A stretch of 64,000 nucleotides of DNA from Palaemon carinicauda. Taxonomy: Eukaryota > Arthropoda > Malacostraca > Decapoda > Palaemonidae. The translations under genes and the position numbers were made by a program. Of the stretch, positions 22,031 through 32,170 are shown piece after piece; the first letter of the stretch is position 1, and every line of letters starts with the position of its first letter. The stretch covers positions 318,446,740 to 318,510,739 of the forward strand of contig NC_090725.1 in the NCBI RefSeq assembly GCF_036898095.1, in the 5' to 3' direction. The notes below the pieces were generated by a model. It searched no databases, was not told where the DNA came from, and was given only the letters and a program-made list of their open reading frames with translations.

Positions 22031-22724
22031 CGAGATAAACTTCTTGGACTTTGCCAAGATCTGGGGATCATGGTAAATCTCGAAAAGTCTTCTCTGCTTC
22101 CTACTCAAAGACTGATATATCTAGGCATGATCATAGACACCAATCGTCACAAAGCCTTCCCATCAGATGACAGGATAGCAAGGCTGATGAGGGTTGCGAG
22201 TTCTTTCCTCAGACGAGAAGAGCTCCCAGCCTAATCGTGGTTACGTCTCCTCGGTCACATCTCATCCTTTGCCCGTCTAGTTCCCAACGGTCGCCTGAGA
22301 AGGAGATCTCTCCAATGGCGACTCAAGTCCCGGTGGAATCAAGGAACGGACGGACCTTCAGTGGTGGGTGACAGACGAGAACCCACGAAGGGGAGTGGAT
22401 CTTCTCGTCCTCCCCCGGATTTGATGCTGTTTTCGGACGCCTCAAAGAAAGGGTGGGGGGCCCACGATCTGCACCACAGGACCTCAGGCCTGAGGTCAAA
22501 ATCAGAAAAGTGCCTCCATATAAATCTGCTAGAAATGAAGGCCGTATTCCTGGCCCTTCAACAGTTCCAACATTATCTGGCGGGTCACTCTGTGGTGGTG
22601 ATGAGCGACAACACCACGGTAGTGGCTTACATCAACAAGCAAGGAGGTACCTTTTCAGAGCAGCTATCCCATCTAGCATTAGAGATACTGAGATGGACCG
22701 AAGTCCACTCGATTCCACTATCGG
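22031..22724 (+). pseudogene. DIRS-B RT tail and RNase H, first part
   Basis: The segment at 22,040-22,260 still encodes the end of RT in a broken frame: Leu-Gly-Ile-Met-Val-Asn-Leu-Glu-Lys-Ser-Ser, then Tyr-Leu-Gly-Met-Ile-Ile. RNase H follows in an open frame from about 22,361. It has a first catalytic Asp in Phe-Ser-Asp-Ala-Ser-Lys-Lys-Gly-Trp-Gly, a Glu in Asn-Leu-Leu-Glu-Met-Lys-Ala-Val, and an Asp in Ser-Asp-Asn-Thr-Thr-Val-Val-Ala-Tyr. The RT palm with the Tyr-x-Asp-Asp is gone, so this copy cannot make its own DNA. The domain is cut at about 22,725 by the inserted gag piece. Confidence 0.82.
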
Positions 22725-23128
22725 TTGTGGGCGCCTACTCACTCTGTTGTTAAGCGGCCAACGGTCCTTTCGGGGCACAAGGGACTTTCACACAAAATTG
22801 TGTCCAAGTCCCTTACGCGCCAGGTATCCCCTGCACGCCAACGTTCACCTGCGTGCAAGCGCTCGCCTGCTGAAGATCCTGTTATAGGGCGCCAGCGCTC
22901 ACCCGCGCGCCAGCGCTCACCTGTGCGCCAGCGCTCACCTGTGCACCAGCGCTCACCTGTTCGCCATCATGATGCGCGCCATGCGCGCCCCTGTTCTCCT
23001 GCCCGCCAGCGCTCGCTTACGCCCCAGCAGTCTCCTGTGCGCCCACGATCTTCCCGATCTGGGCGCAAAAGGGAAGATAACCTCTTCCCCTGCTCACCAG
23101 CGCTCTCCAACGCGCCATCAATCGCTTC
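22725..23128 (+). repeat. Ectopic gag segment inside DIRS-B RNase H
   Basis: This ~400-bp stretch is nearly identical to DIRS-B gag at about 20,529-20,900: both start tgtgggcgcctactcac and end gcgccatcaatcgct. It interrupts RNase H between Ser-Ile-Pro-Leu-Ser and Pro-Gly-Lys-Arg-Asn-Val-Leu-Ala-Asp. Some gag modules differ in number between the two copies. Confidence 0.9.
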
Positions 23129-24637
23129 CAGGCAAGAGGAATGTGCTCGCCGACAGTCTGAGCAAAGCGTCTCAGATAGTGAGTACCGAGTGGTCTTTGA
23201 ATCATCTAGTAGCCAGCAAAGTCCTGACTTTGTGGGGTTCCCTGACTGTGCATCTGTTCGCTACAGCGCTGAACTTCAAGCTCCCGCTGTACTGCTCCGC
23301 AGTCCCGGATCCCAAGGCACTCTGGCAAGATGCCTGCCAACAACGGTGGGACAACATCGACGTATACGCCTTTCCCCCGTTCTGTTTGATGAGGAGGGTA
23401 CTCAACAAGACCAGAATATCGGTCAATCACTCGATGACCCTTATAGCTCTGCTATGGCATCATGCGGAATGGTTTCCAGTCCTTCTGCAACTCCTAACGG
23501 AACTTCCGAGAGAACTCCCTCCACGACACGAGCTACTCAAACAACCACACCAACATCTTTCACAAATCCGTTGCTTCGATTCGACTTCACGCCTGGAGAC
23601 TATCCAGCATCTCCTTGCGGAGAGAGGATTTTCGCAACAAGTTGCGAACAGGATGTCTGGACACCTGCGAAGGTCATCCGCAGGGGTCTACCAGGCAAAG
23701 TGGCGAGTTTTCTGTGGTTGGTGTTGTGGAAGGGGTATCTCTCCACTCGATGCCACTATTCCGGCAATAGCGGAGTTCTTCGTGTATTTGCGAGAAGAAA
23801 TGCGCCTTTCAGTCTCGGCAGTGAAAGGCTATCGCTCAGCCTTAAGTCTTGCCTTCAGGCTCAAAGGAGTGGAAATTTCTTCTTCGCTGGAACTTTCCCT
23901 ACTCATACGAAGTTATGAACTTACCTTCCCTCAGTCGGAAGTGAGACCTCCTCCATGGAACGTGGTTCGAGTTCTCAGGTCTCATAAGAGACCTCCTTAC
24001 GAACCATTACGCCAGGCTTCAGATCGCCACCTAACTTGGAAGACGGTGTTCCTACTAGCTTTGGCCTCGGCCAAGCGAGTCAGTGAACTTCATGGTTTCT
24101 CGTATGACATCGCCCATTCCAGGGTATGGAGGGAGGTAACGTTCAGATTCGTCCCCGAGTTTGTTGCTAAGACTCAGAATCCGGGATTGCTGGACCCTCG
24201 GTTCGACTCTTTCCAGATTTCGAGTCTTCGTTCTGTAACAGATGACCCAGACCATCTCCTACTGTTCCCAGTAAGGAGGCTGAGGCTATATCTCAAAAGA
24301 ACGGCTACAGTTCATCCCCAAGTGCAGGCATTGTTTATGAGCACTGGGAGAACAAAGAAGATGGTTACCAAGAATACTATCTCAGCATGGATTCGTAGGG
24401 TGATCCATCTGTCCCTGAATCCTGACCCTCCTCCATCACGTCACCCTAGAGCACATGATGTCGGACGTAGCTACGTCCTTGGCCTTCAAGAAGAACTTTT
24501 CAGTGACGCAGGTTCTACAAGCGGCGGTGTGGAAGCGTCAGACGACCTTCACAGCCCACTACCTGCAAGACGTGACCCACAGGAGGCTTGATACGTTTTC
24601 TATTGGCCCTCTGGTGGCAGCACAACAGCTGGTTTAA
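23129..24637 (+). pseudogene. DIRS-B RNase H end fused in frame to tyrosine recombinase
   Basis: One continuous frame (within 22,969-24,591) carries the last RNase H motif (Asn-Val-Leu-Ala-Asp-Ser-Leu-Ser), the linker segment with Ala-Phe-Pro-Pro-Phe, and then the recombinase. The SAM-like domain is near 23,690 (Val-Tyr-Gln-Ala-Lys-Trp-Arg-Val-Phe). The first catalytic Arg is in Ala-Ser-Ala-Lys-Arg-Val-Ser-Glu (about 24,065-24,088). The His-x-x-Arg site at about 24,453 is split by a one-base indel (Arg-Ala-His-Asp-Val), after which the frame continues to 24,637 with Ala-Thr-Ser-Leu-Ala-Phe and the Tyr-containing Ala-His-Tyr-Leu-Gln-Asp. The indel is the only lesion I see in the recombinase. 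Unlike DIRS-E, RNase H and recombinase share one frame. Confidence 0.85.
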
Positions 24638-25116
24638 ACCTCAGGCTCCTAAATGGACAAGTAGCAGAAGGTTGAATGCATTGTTACACGGTCTTAGTCT
24701 GCATGAATGAAAAGGTTTGTCTGGCCCTTATTCTTTTCTTCATCCTCCCCTCTCTTGGGGAAAGCAGCATCCTGGGTTCTCTGCACAGCTGACCTCGAAC
24801 CACTGCAGGTAAACCAAGTTTCCTTGTGTTCCTAGTATTAAGCTAATACTGTCACGTCCCCATACCCTGACGAGGTGATATTGGGAGAGTCCTAACCTAA
24901 GTTTCCATCTAAAGGACTACAGGTCAACTTCCTAAGACGAGTCAGATTTCAGACCTTCACACACAGCTTACATAGGCCGCAGCTCTTGCGCAACAAGGTT
25001 CTAGTGAGGTGCAGGGACCCCTTATTGCTGAGTGCTGACACACACAGATACCGAGTCCCCAGGCAAAGCCAAAAGCCAGTACTGGCTGGGACTTACCACC
25101 CTTCCTAAGGGGTGAG

Positions 25117-25222
25117 TCACCCATATTGAATAGCGTGGTTTGTATTTCAGTTACGGAACAAATGACAAATTCGTAGGTAATTTGTATTTTTCCTAATTAT
25201 ACAAACCTTAGATATTCAATCA
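25117..25222. repeat. DIRS-B internal complementary region
   Basis: The junction lies at 25,161/25,162. The right half (atgacaaattcgtaggtaat onward) is the reverse complement of the element's right end at 25,415-25,472. The left half (catattgaatagcgtggttt onward) must be the reverse complement of the missing left end. That predicted left end is found as a fragment at 36,479-36,514. Confidence 0.85.
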
Positions 25223-25472
25223 AACTTGCCCGCTAGCCCTATGCCCCATGAAGTCCTACCTCTAAGCAAAGTGAGCTCAAGCACAGATGAGTGTGAGGGG
25301 GGAAGGGTAGCAAGCTACCCTCCCTCCCCCCCGCTAACTAGAGGTGGGGTAGTAAACCGTCGATAAAATTCTAATGGATCGACATTTCATCTACGCCGAA
25401 AGTAATCACCCATATTAAATAGCTAAAGTTTGTATAGTTAGGAAAAATACAAATTACCTACGAATTTGTCAT
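25223..25472. repeat. DIRS-B right terminal region
   Basis: It follows the ICR and ends aaattacctacgaatttgtcat. There is no matching left terminus in the window, so its inner boundary is approximate. Confidence 0.7.
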
Positions 25473-25502
25473 GTTACATTTTATATGGGATTCAGTGACT
25501 AT

Positions 25503-25755
25503 TGTGACGGCCGAGAGAAGGTTGTGAACTCAAAGGCAGGATGCAATCGACTGAGTTATATTATTGTAGAACATTCTCCCTATATACAAAACCTCAAGGC
25601 AACAGGACATAACAAGTTCACAAGACAGACAATATTACAGAGGAAAAACCAGACATGAATTTTCATGTTCGTTTTAGTGCGAGGGAAGAGCGAAGATACA
25701 AGCATAATATATACAAAAGGAATTATGTACAATTGTGTGAAACACGGTTGGTACA
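25503..25755 (-). repeat. Gypsy-1 3' LTR
   Basis: 253 bp, TG...CA. About three differences from 29,675-29,927. It follows the polypurine tract on the coding strand. Confidence 0.97.
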
Positions 25756-25789
25756 TGGCTTCCCCCCTAAAAATGACATACTGTACATG

Positions 25790-28700
25790 TTAAATAGGGC
25801 GCCCTGATCTAGAGAGGTGAACTGTAGGCGGGTCATCTGGCAGAAGATAAGCAGGTTTTAGACGATCAATGGAGACCCAGTCTTCTTTGCCCCGAATGTT
25901 TAGAAGGAATGCTTTCAGACTGCGTCGGATCACAAGGAAAGGGCCCGTGTAAGGGGGCGTTAGTGGTGGCTTGCTGGTGTCGTTGCGCAGGAAGACGTAC
26001 GTTGCAGAGTGCAAGTCCGTTGGTATGTGATGCTTCGCTGGGGGCTTGTAAGTCTGGGGGCACGGAGTAAATTTTCCCACAATGTGACGTATGCACTGGA
26101 GATCGTCGGAGGAGGTTGTAGAAGGAAAAAATTCGGCAGAGACGACCGACGGGTTGCCATACACCATTTCAGCTGCCGAGACGTCTAAGGCGTCTTTAGG
26201 AGTGGTCCTTAGTCCCAGGAGGACCCAGGGAAGCTGAGTAAACCAATTGCAATCCTTGCAGCGGGACATCAAAGCTGCTTTGAGGGTGCGATGAAAACGT
26301 TCAACCATTCCATTGGCAGCGGGGTTTTAGGCCGTTGCCTGATGTAGGGTGATGCCTAGGAGATTCGCTAATGACGTCCACAATTGAGAGGTGAAAGTGG
26401 TTCCCCTGTCAGAAGTAATATGCTCAGGGATACCGAATCTTGAAATCCATCCAGAGAGTAAGGCAGATATACATGAGGCGGACGTTGCAGTTTCCATGGG
26501 AATGGCTTCAGGCCAACGAGTGGAGCGGTCGATGACGGTAAACAGGTAACGATGTCCTTGTGATGTGGGTAGGGGGCCTACAACGTCGACGTGAATGTGT
26601 GCGAAGCGACGCTCAGGTTGAGGAAAGGTGCCCACTCCTGAATCCGTGTGTCGATGTACTTTGGAAGTTTGGCAAGAAGTACAGGCGCGGACCCAATCCT
26701 TAGCATCCTTAGAAATGCCGTGCCAAATGAACTTTGCCTTCAGCAGCTGTGCAGTAGAACGGCACGAGGGATGTGAAAGGCCGTGAATGAAATCAAACAC
26801 CTGTCGGCGCATGGGAGCAGGAATCCAAGGTCGCGGTCTACCAGTACTGACGTCACAGAGGAGGGTGGTGTTGGAGTCTTCGAGGGGAAAGTCTTCCCAA
26901 AGTAGGGACGTGCAGGATGTCCTACAAGCTTGATACTCTGGATCCTGTCGTTGGGCTTCAGCCAGGGCGTTGTAATCCAATCCCAGTTGAACGGCAGCCA
27001 ACGTGTTTCTTAACAGGGCATCGGCAACGGGATTCATTTTCCCAGGGACGTATTGGAGGGTGCAATTGTATTCAGCCACGGCGGAAAGATGTCGGCGTTA
27101 ACGGGCGGACCAGGCGTCAGACTGTCGAGTGAAGGCGTGCACCAGAGGCATGTGGTCTGTGCGAATGACGAAGGGCGTACCTTCTAAGAAATGGCGAAAG
27201 TGACGGACAGCCAAGTGCACCGCCAGCAATTCTCGATCGAAGGTAAAATAACCCGATTCTGCCTTGGACAGTTTTCTGCTGAAGAAGGCCAATGGGCGGG
27301 GCGAGCCTTTGACCCCCTGCTCGAGTACTGCACCAATAGCGACGTCGCTGGCATCGGTGGAGAGAAGGAGAGGGGCGTGTGGGATAGGAATAGTGAGAGC
27401 CGCAGCAGTTGATGGGGCCTTCTTTGCATTGCAGAAGGCTGCTTCTTGAAGGAGACCCCACTTCAGATCCTTCGGCTTGCCCTTGAGGGAGGCGTAGAGG
27501 GGAGCAAGAGTGGCGGCAATGGCTGGCAGAAAACGGTGATAATAGTTGATCATGCCCAAGAATTCCTGCAGAGCTTTGACGGTCGAGGGCACGGGGAAGT
27601 TCTGAACGGCTGCTACCTTCTCAGGGAGGGGGTGGACACCTTCAGGAGTGATGCGGTGCCCTAAGAACGATACTTCGTTGGCGCCAAAGGTACACTTGTC
27701 GTACTGGACTACAAGGCCGTTTTGTTGCAGGTGGTCGAGCACGATGCGCAGGTGATGGAGGTGTTCCTCTTTTGAGGAGGAGAACACAAGTATGTCGTCC
27801 ACATAAGATACACAGAAATGGAGGTCCCCTAAGATGCCATCCATGAGACGTTGAAACGTGGCCCCAGCATTACGAAGGCCAAAACAGGAGTAATTGAAGG
27901 TGTATGTACCAAACGGATTGGTGATGGCAGTCTTAGGGATGTCTTCTGGGTTCATAGGCACCTGATGATACCCTTTCAGGAGATCAAGCGTAGAGAAAAC
28001 CTTTGCTTTGTGCAGGTAGGAGGTCACGTCGGCAATGTTTGGGAGGGGGTAGTGATCCGGTTCTGTTTGCATGTTCAGGCGCCTGTAATCCCCGCACGGA
28101 CGGAGGGAGCCATCTTTCTTCAGAACGATGTGTAAGGGTGACGACCATGGGGTGGAGGCCTTTTGGCAAAGGCCCATTTCCCCCATTTCGGTGAACATCT
28201 GTTTGGCGGCTGCCAATCGTTCCGGTGCCAGACGTCTGAATTTTGCGAAGACTGGGGGTCCCGTCGTCTTGATATGGTGATAAATACCGTGCTTGGCAGG
28301 AATTGTGGGTGTTTGGCGAAGTTCTGGACGGAAAACTTCCGGGTACGACGTGAGGAGGTGAGCGTAGGCATCCGTGGGTGCGCTGATGTGGAGAGCGAGG
28401 TTAGAGGGGGCGGGTTGAAGAGGTGTCGACAAGTACGAATCTGCGTTGACCAATCGTCGGTGGGCGACATCGACCAGAAGGTGGAAATGAGAGAGGAAAT
28501 CCGCACCGAGGATTAGCATTGTGACGTCAGCAACGAAAAACTTCCAATTGAATTTTCCGTTTCCGAACGATAATGTGAGGTTCTCGTAACCGTAGGTGGG
28601 TATCGCAGATCCGTTGGCAGCTACCAAGCGGACGTCGGCAGATGTAGACAGACTACGTTGTGCCTTGAAGAGTTTCCTTGGCAAAAGAGAACGACAAGCA

Positions 28701-28870
28701 CCCGTGTCTACCAAAAATCGCACGCCCATCCCTGCATCCTGTAAAAAGAAAAGATTAGAAACACGGGAGGCCACCGCCACAAGCGATGGCCTACTTACAT
28801 GTTTTTTGGCCACTGACAATCCTTGGCACAATTCTTCGCGGTTGCCCCGAATCTGAAGTGGTAGTAGCAA
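25790..28870 (-). pseudogene. Gypsy-1 pol (protease, RT, RNase H, integrase), two stops
   Basis: Pol lies in the -1 frame relative to gag and overlaps its 3' end by at least 75 nt, the usual arrangement for frameshift expression. In order: protease with Leu-Val-Asp-Thr-Gly-Ala; RT with Thr-Leu-Asp-Leu-Leu-Lys-Gly-Tyr-His-Gln and catalytic Tyr-Val-Asp-Asp; RNase H with Ser-Thr-Asp-Ala-Ser; integrase with an HHCC zinc site (His-Pro-Ser-Cys...His...Cys-Thr-Ser-Cys) and DDE core (His-Val-Asp-Val-Val-Gly-Pro, then Thr-Ser-Asp-Arg-Gly-Thr). All pieces share one frame. It is interrupted only by a TAA at 27,098-27,100 in RNase H (after Trp-Ser-Ala-Arg) and a TAA at 26,327-26,329 in integrase (before Asn-Pro-Ala-Ala-Asn-Gly). 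Each looks like a single-base change, so inactivation is recent. Confidence 0.93.
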
Positions 28871-29661
28871 AACTGCGGCGGATGGGAGGTAGTACGTGGC
28901 TGTAGAAGTCGTTCGTTGGGGCGAGAGCGATTGGTGGGTGGTGGGAGGCTTCGTCGCTGCTTCGGCACGTCACGGGGTAGGCGTGTATGTCCTACGGCAT
29001 TCATGTCAGCTTCGGTTGACGTTGAATAGGCATCCTCTTCGTCAGGGGTGGAGGCGTTGATGGAGGTCTTGAAGTGGCTGTCCATAAGGGCGTCGGCTTT
29101 GGTCATCAAGTCCTTTATGGGTAAACTATCGACATGGGGTATGGCAGCGCGTACAGGTTCGGGTAAACGGCGTATCCAAAGGGCACGAAGTAGGTTCACC
29201 TCACGAGGAGAGCCGTCTGCGGCAGGTTGAAGGCAAGCGATACTGGTCATTTCCCTGAGGGCAAGCGAAGCCCTTTGGTCCCCCAACGGTTGTTGCGAGA
29301 GCTGAAAAAGCTTTGCTATACGGGCGGCTGGCGACGGCGAGTACTGCTGTAGAAGGTATGTTTTGAGGGCGTCATAAGCTATTGGGGTGTCTCCTTGTTC
29401 ACAAAGCCAGTCGGATATTTCTGGGAAGGTGTCCTCGGGTATCGCCGCGAGAACATAATCCGCTTTGGTGGTTGAGCGAGTCACGCCTCTGATACGAAAC
29501 TGGACTTCAGCGCGTTGAAACCAAGCAAATGCCTCTCCGCTTGCAAATGATGAAAGTTTGAATGGAGCGGCCGCAGCACCAACTGCCGTAGAGTCCTCTA
29601 CAGTACTAACGATGAAGGGGCGAGGGGGTGGGGGTGGAAGGCGGTGGGAGCGAGTCGACAT
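28795..29661 (-). CDS. Gypsy-1 Gag
   Basis: Intact 288-residue Gag starting at ATG 29,659-29,661, thirteen bases after the 5' LTR. It binds and packages the element RNA. The N-terminal part has the retrotransposon Gag fold pattern (Ala-Trp-Phe-Gln-Arg-Ala-Glu-Val-Gln-Phe near residue 40, Leu-Gln-Gln-Tyr-Ser near 105). The C-terminus carries a single zinc-knuckle-like box of unusual order (Cys-Tyr-Tyr-His, then Asn-Cys-Ala-Lys-Asp-Cys), a CHCC arrangement typical of CsRn1 relatives, not the normal CCHC. The 3' end overlaps pol, which lies in the -1 frame. Confidence 0.92.
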   Translation of the reverse strand: MSTRSHRLPPPPPRPFIVSTVEDSTAVGAAAAPFKLSSFASGEAFAWFQRAEVQFRIRGVTRSTTKADYVLAAIPEDTFPEISDWLCEQGDTPIAYDALKTYLLQQYSPSPAARIAKLFQLSQQPLGDQRASLALREMTSIACLQPAADGSPREVNLLRALWIRRLPEPVRAAIPHVDSLPIKDLMTKADALMDSHFKTSINASTPDEEDAYSTSTEADMNAVGHTRLPRDVPKQRRSLPPPTNRSRPNERLLQPRTTSHPPQFCYYHFRFGATAKNCAKDCQWPKNM

Positions 29662-29674
29662 CCGGGGTCACCAA

Positions 29675-29927
29675 TGTGACGGCCGAGAGAGGGTTGTGAA
29701 CTCAAAGGCAGGATGCAATCGACTAAGTTATATTATTGTAGAACATTCTCCTTATATACAAAACCTCAAGGCAACAGGACATAACAAGTTCACAAGACAG
29801 ACAATATTACAGAGGAAAAACCAGACATGAATTTTCATGTTCGTTTTAGTGCGAGGGAAGAGCGAAGATACAAGCATAATATATACAAAAGGAATTATGT
29901 ACAATTGTGTGAAACACGGTTGGTACA
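29675..29927 (-). repeat. Gypsy-1 5' LTR
   Basis: 253 bp, near-identical to 25,503-25,755. On the coding strand it is followed by the tRNA-Trp primer site near 29,660-29,674. Confidence 0.97.
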
Positions 29928-30412
29928 CTATTGCATTCCCATTCAAGCACTTGACAGAATGGTAAGATCTCCCTCTATGGTCGTGTATACTTTTGGTTTT
30001 ATACCAAAGAGTTAAAAATACAAATTTTTAGTGTTAAATTAGTGCAGTGAATTTTATTCAATACAGTGGAGGGTGCTTCTGTTCGGACCTGTCGTTATCC
30101 TAGCCTTAGACACCTTTCAAGCTCCCGTACCCATGGGAGAAGTAAAGTCGAGCGGCGAGAGGCGTAGCCTGGTGCCTACCACCTTGTAAGACCCGAGCAG
30201 AAGTCCCCTCAAGCGTTTTCTGTTGACGATCCCCAAAACGCTCGCCCTCGCCGTAGGTAAGGCGAGGTAAAAGTGTTTTCTAACATTAAGCAATGGCGCG
30301 CATCAGGCGCGAAGCTGAAAACAAAAATTAGAATCATTCTTGACAGGTAATGAGCATTCAAATGTTCTTACCTTTTAAAAAGAGCTGAGGTTGATGGCGC
30401 GTGCCTAGCAGC

Positions 30413-30600
30413 TGAGCATGATGGTGCTCGCCAGGTGGCTGAGCATGGTGCCTCGCGCCAAGCTGAACGTGACGCCTCGCGCCAAGCTGAACGTGACGCC
30501 TCGCGCCAAGCTGAACGTGACACTTTGCGCTAAGCTGAGCATGACTCCTCGTGCCAAGCTGAGCGTGACCCCTCATGCCAAGCTGAGCATGACAACAACA
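30413..30600 (+). repeat. 24-bp tandem repeat in DIRS-C gag linker
   Basis: Units of gccaagctgaacgtgacgcc(tcgc) recur about seven times with drift (gctgagcatga, gctgagcgtga). A related module recurs at 31,990-32,130. Confidence 0.9.
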
Positions 30601-31194
30601 GATCGTTGGTCATCAAGCGTTCAGCAAGGCTAGCTACTAACGCTGCTGTAAGAGTTTGACACGATGTTTGTAACTTAGTGCAACTTCTTGGTTTTCTCTT
30701 GTTCGATGATCTACTGTTCTAGACGCGATCGGCATAGTTCCGAGAGTCTGAATCGGGAGCGTTTTTTAATCGCAAGCGTTATTGTTCTGAAAGTCATGTG
30801 GCGCCGAGCGTCAAGAGCGTGCATGACATCAAGTAGAACTTGATGTCTACGTGACCATGAGCGTCTAGCATTAGAACATTGTTACGCCAGGCACTATATT
30901 AAGAAATAAATATTATCTAGAAAGATATTATGTTCTCAGACCAAGGCCTGCTTGAACTAATTCTTGGTTGGGAGAGAGAGAATTAAACCTCTAAAGCATT
31001 GAGGTCAGAACCAGAACCTTAAGGAGTTGACTCATAGAAAACAAGACATCTCTACCTAGGTTAGAGACTTGTAGGAGGAAGGGAGTGACTTTCAGAAACT
31101 CAGAGTTTTTCTGAAGTTTCCATTTTATTTTGTACCTGCTGCTCCTCGTTCCGCCTTCAGAGTCTTTCGCTAAGGAAGACGTCAAAAGGAGTCT

Positions 31195-31390
31195 CTGTTT
31201 ATTATTTTATCATTATTACTAGCCAAGCTACAACCCTAGTTGGAAAAGCAAGATATAATATAAGCCTAAAGACTCCAGTAGGAAAAGATAGCTCAGTGAG
31301 GAGAGGAAATAAGTAAATAAATAAATGATGAGAATAAATTAACAATAAATCATTCTAGAAAAGTAACAAAGTAAAAAAGACAGTGCTGAT
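31195..31390. mobile_element. SINE-like insertion in DIRS-C gag
   Basis: The stretch with attactagccaagctacaac, ttggaaaagcaagat and aaataaataaatgatgaga resembles a short dispersed repeat common in shrimp sequence; I recognise it from memory. It interrupts the gag remnant. Boundaries are approximate and no clear target duplication was seen. Confidence 0.5.
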
Positions 31391-31989
31391 AGGGCAGTGC
31401 TTTAGCGCGTCCTCAATGCAGCATAAAGAACCCAATTGCAGATTTTGGTGCAACAGTAGGAAGTGCATTAGGGCTTTTGTAAGAGAAGGCAGTGCCCCTT
31501 TTTTGCTGTATACGTCCTGTCAGGAGGTCAGAAATTGGCAAAGCTCTAGTTCAGACTGATAAGGATCTTGTTCCTGAGTCTGGTGTTACGGTACAGGCAC
31601 CGCCGCTTCCGCCAGACTGTTTTCCGTCTGCTGAAATGCGGAGCGTTATGTAAGCGATGAGGAAGGCGAGTTAGCGATCAAAGTTTTCTACACTGGTGTC
31701 ACCTAATGTTGATCCTAGTTGGACTATGCTGCTGGCATGAAGCAACGGCTCTCTTCTGTTATGCAGTCTTATCAGCCTGCTGTTAGCAAAGCGATGGTTC
31801 TTCATGATTCTTATCAGGACGCGTTGTCGCACAGGCGGCCTACCAGCAAGCTAAATGTTGAACAGTGTGATATGGCTTCTATATCCCAATGAGTGTCTGC
31901 TTCTCTTGTTACCAGACATCAAACGGCTAAGTGTGTCATCAAGCGTTTACCTTCCAAGCGCGGCAACGATTGCTAGGCAGCTAATCACG

Positions 31990-32130
31990 ACATTGGGCGT
32001 CAAGCTGAACGGGACGTCGGGGGTCAAGCTGAACGTGACGTCGGGGGTCAAGCTGAACGTGACGTCGGGGTGAAGCTGAACGTGACGTCGAGCAACAAGC
32101 ACGTGACGTCGAACATCAAATGAACAGTGA
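31990..32130 (+). repeat. ~24-bp tandem repeat, second linker block of DIRS-C
   Basis: The unit gtcaagctgaacgtgacgtc is repeated about four times with ggggg spacers, then drifts to agcaacaagcacgtgacgtc. Confidence 0.88.
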
Positions 32131-32170
32131 CGTCCAACATCAGTCACATACTGTTCAAGCTACGTCCAGA

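Larger units (their letters stand above)
19728..25472 (+). mobile_element. DIRS-B: DIRS-like element, 5'-truncated and rearranged
   Basis: Plus-strand DIRS-type element with gag, RNase H, tyrosine recombinase, an ICR at 25,117-25,222 and a right terminus ending at 25,472. The right half of the ICR is the reverse complement of that terminus. The left half predicts a left end beginning ttgttccgtaactgaaatac, which is absent before gag; LINE-1 abuts on that side. Most of RT, including the catalytic Tyr-x-Asp-Asp, is missing between gag (to about 22,020) and the last RT segment (from about 22,040). A 0.4-kb piece of gag sits inside RNase H. The terminal sequences and gag differ strongly from DIRS-A, C, D and E, so this is a separate family. 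Confidence 0.85.
25503..29927 (-). mobile_element. Gypsy-1: CsRn1-like LTR retrotransposon, complete and young
   Basis: Two 253-bp LTRs (25,503-25,755 and 29,675-29,927) differ at about three positions. Each begins TG and ends CA on the plus strand. The flanks are ctat on both sides (before 25,503 and after 29,927), a 4-bp target duplication. On the coding (minus) strand the 5' LTR is followed by tggtgaccccgga, a match to the tRNA-Trp 3' end, the primer site typical of the CsRn1 clade. A polypurine tract aggggggaagcca abuts the 3' LTR. gag and pol are open except for two in-frame stops in pol. Confidence 0.96.
30060..32170 (+). pseudogene. DIRS-C gag remnant
   Basis: The start parallels DIRS-A gag near 9990 (ggagggt...cggacctgtcg, then ccatgggagaag). 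Two repeat-rich linker zones (30,413-30,600 and 31,990-32,130) flank a SINE-like insertion. I find no long open frame; stops are frequent. The conserved C-terminal Gag segment seen in D and E is missing: sequence passes from the linker repeats straight into RT near 32,170. Confidence 0.6.
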
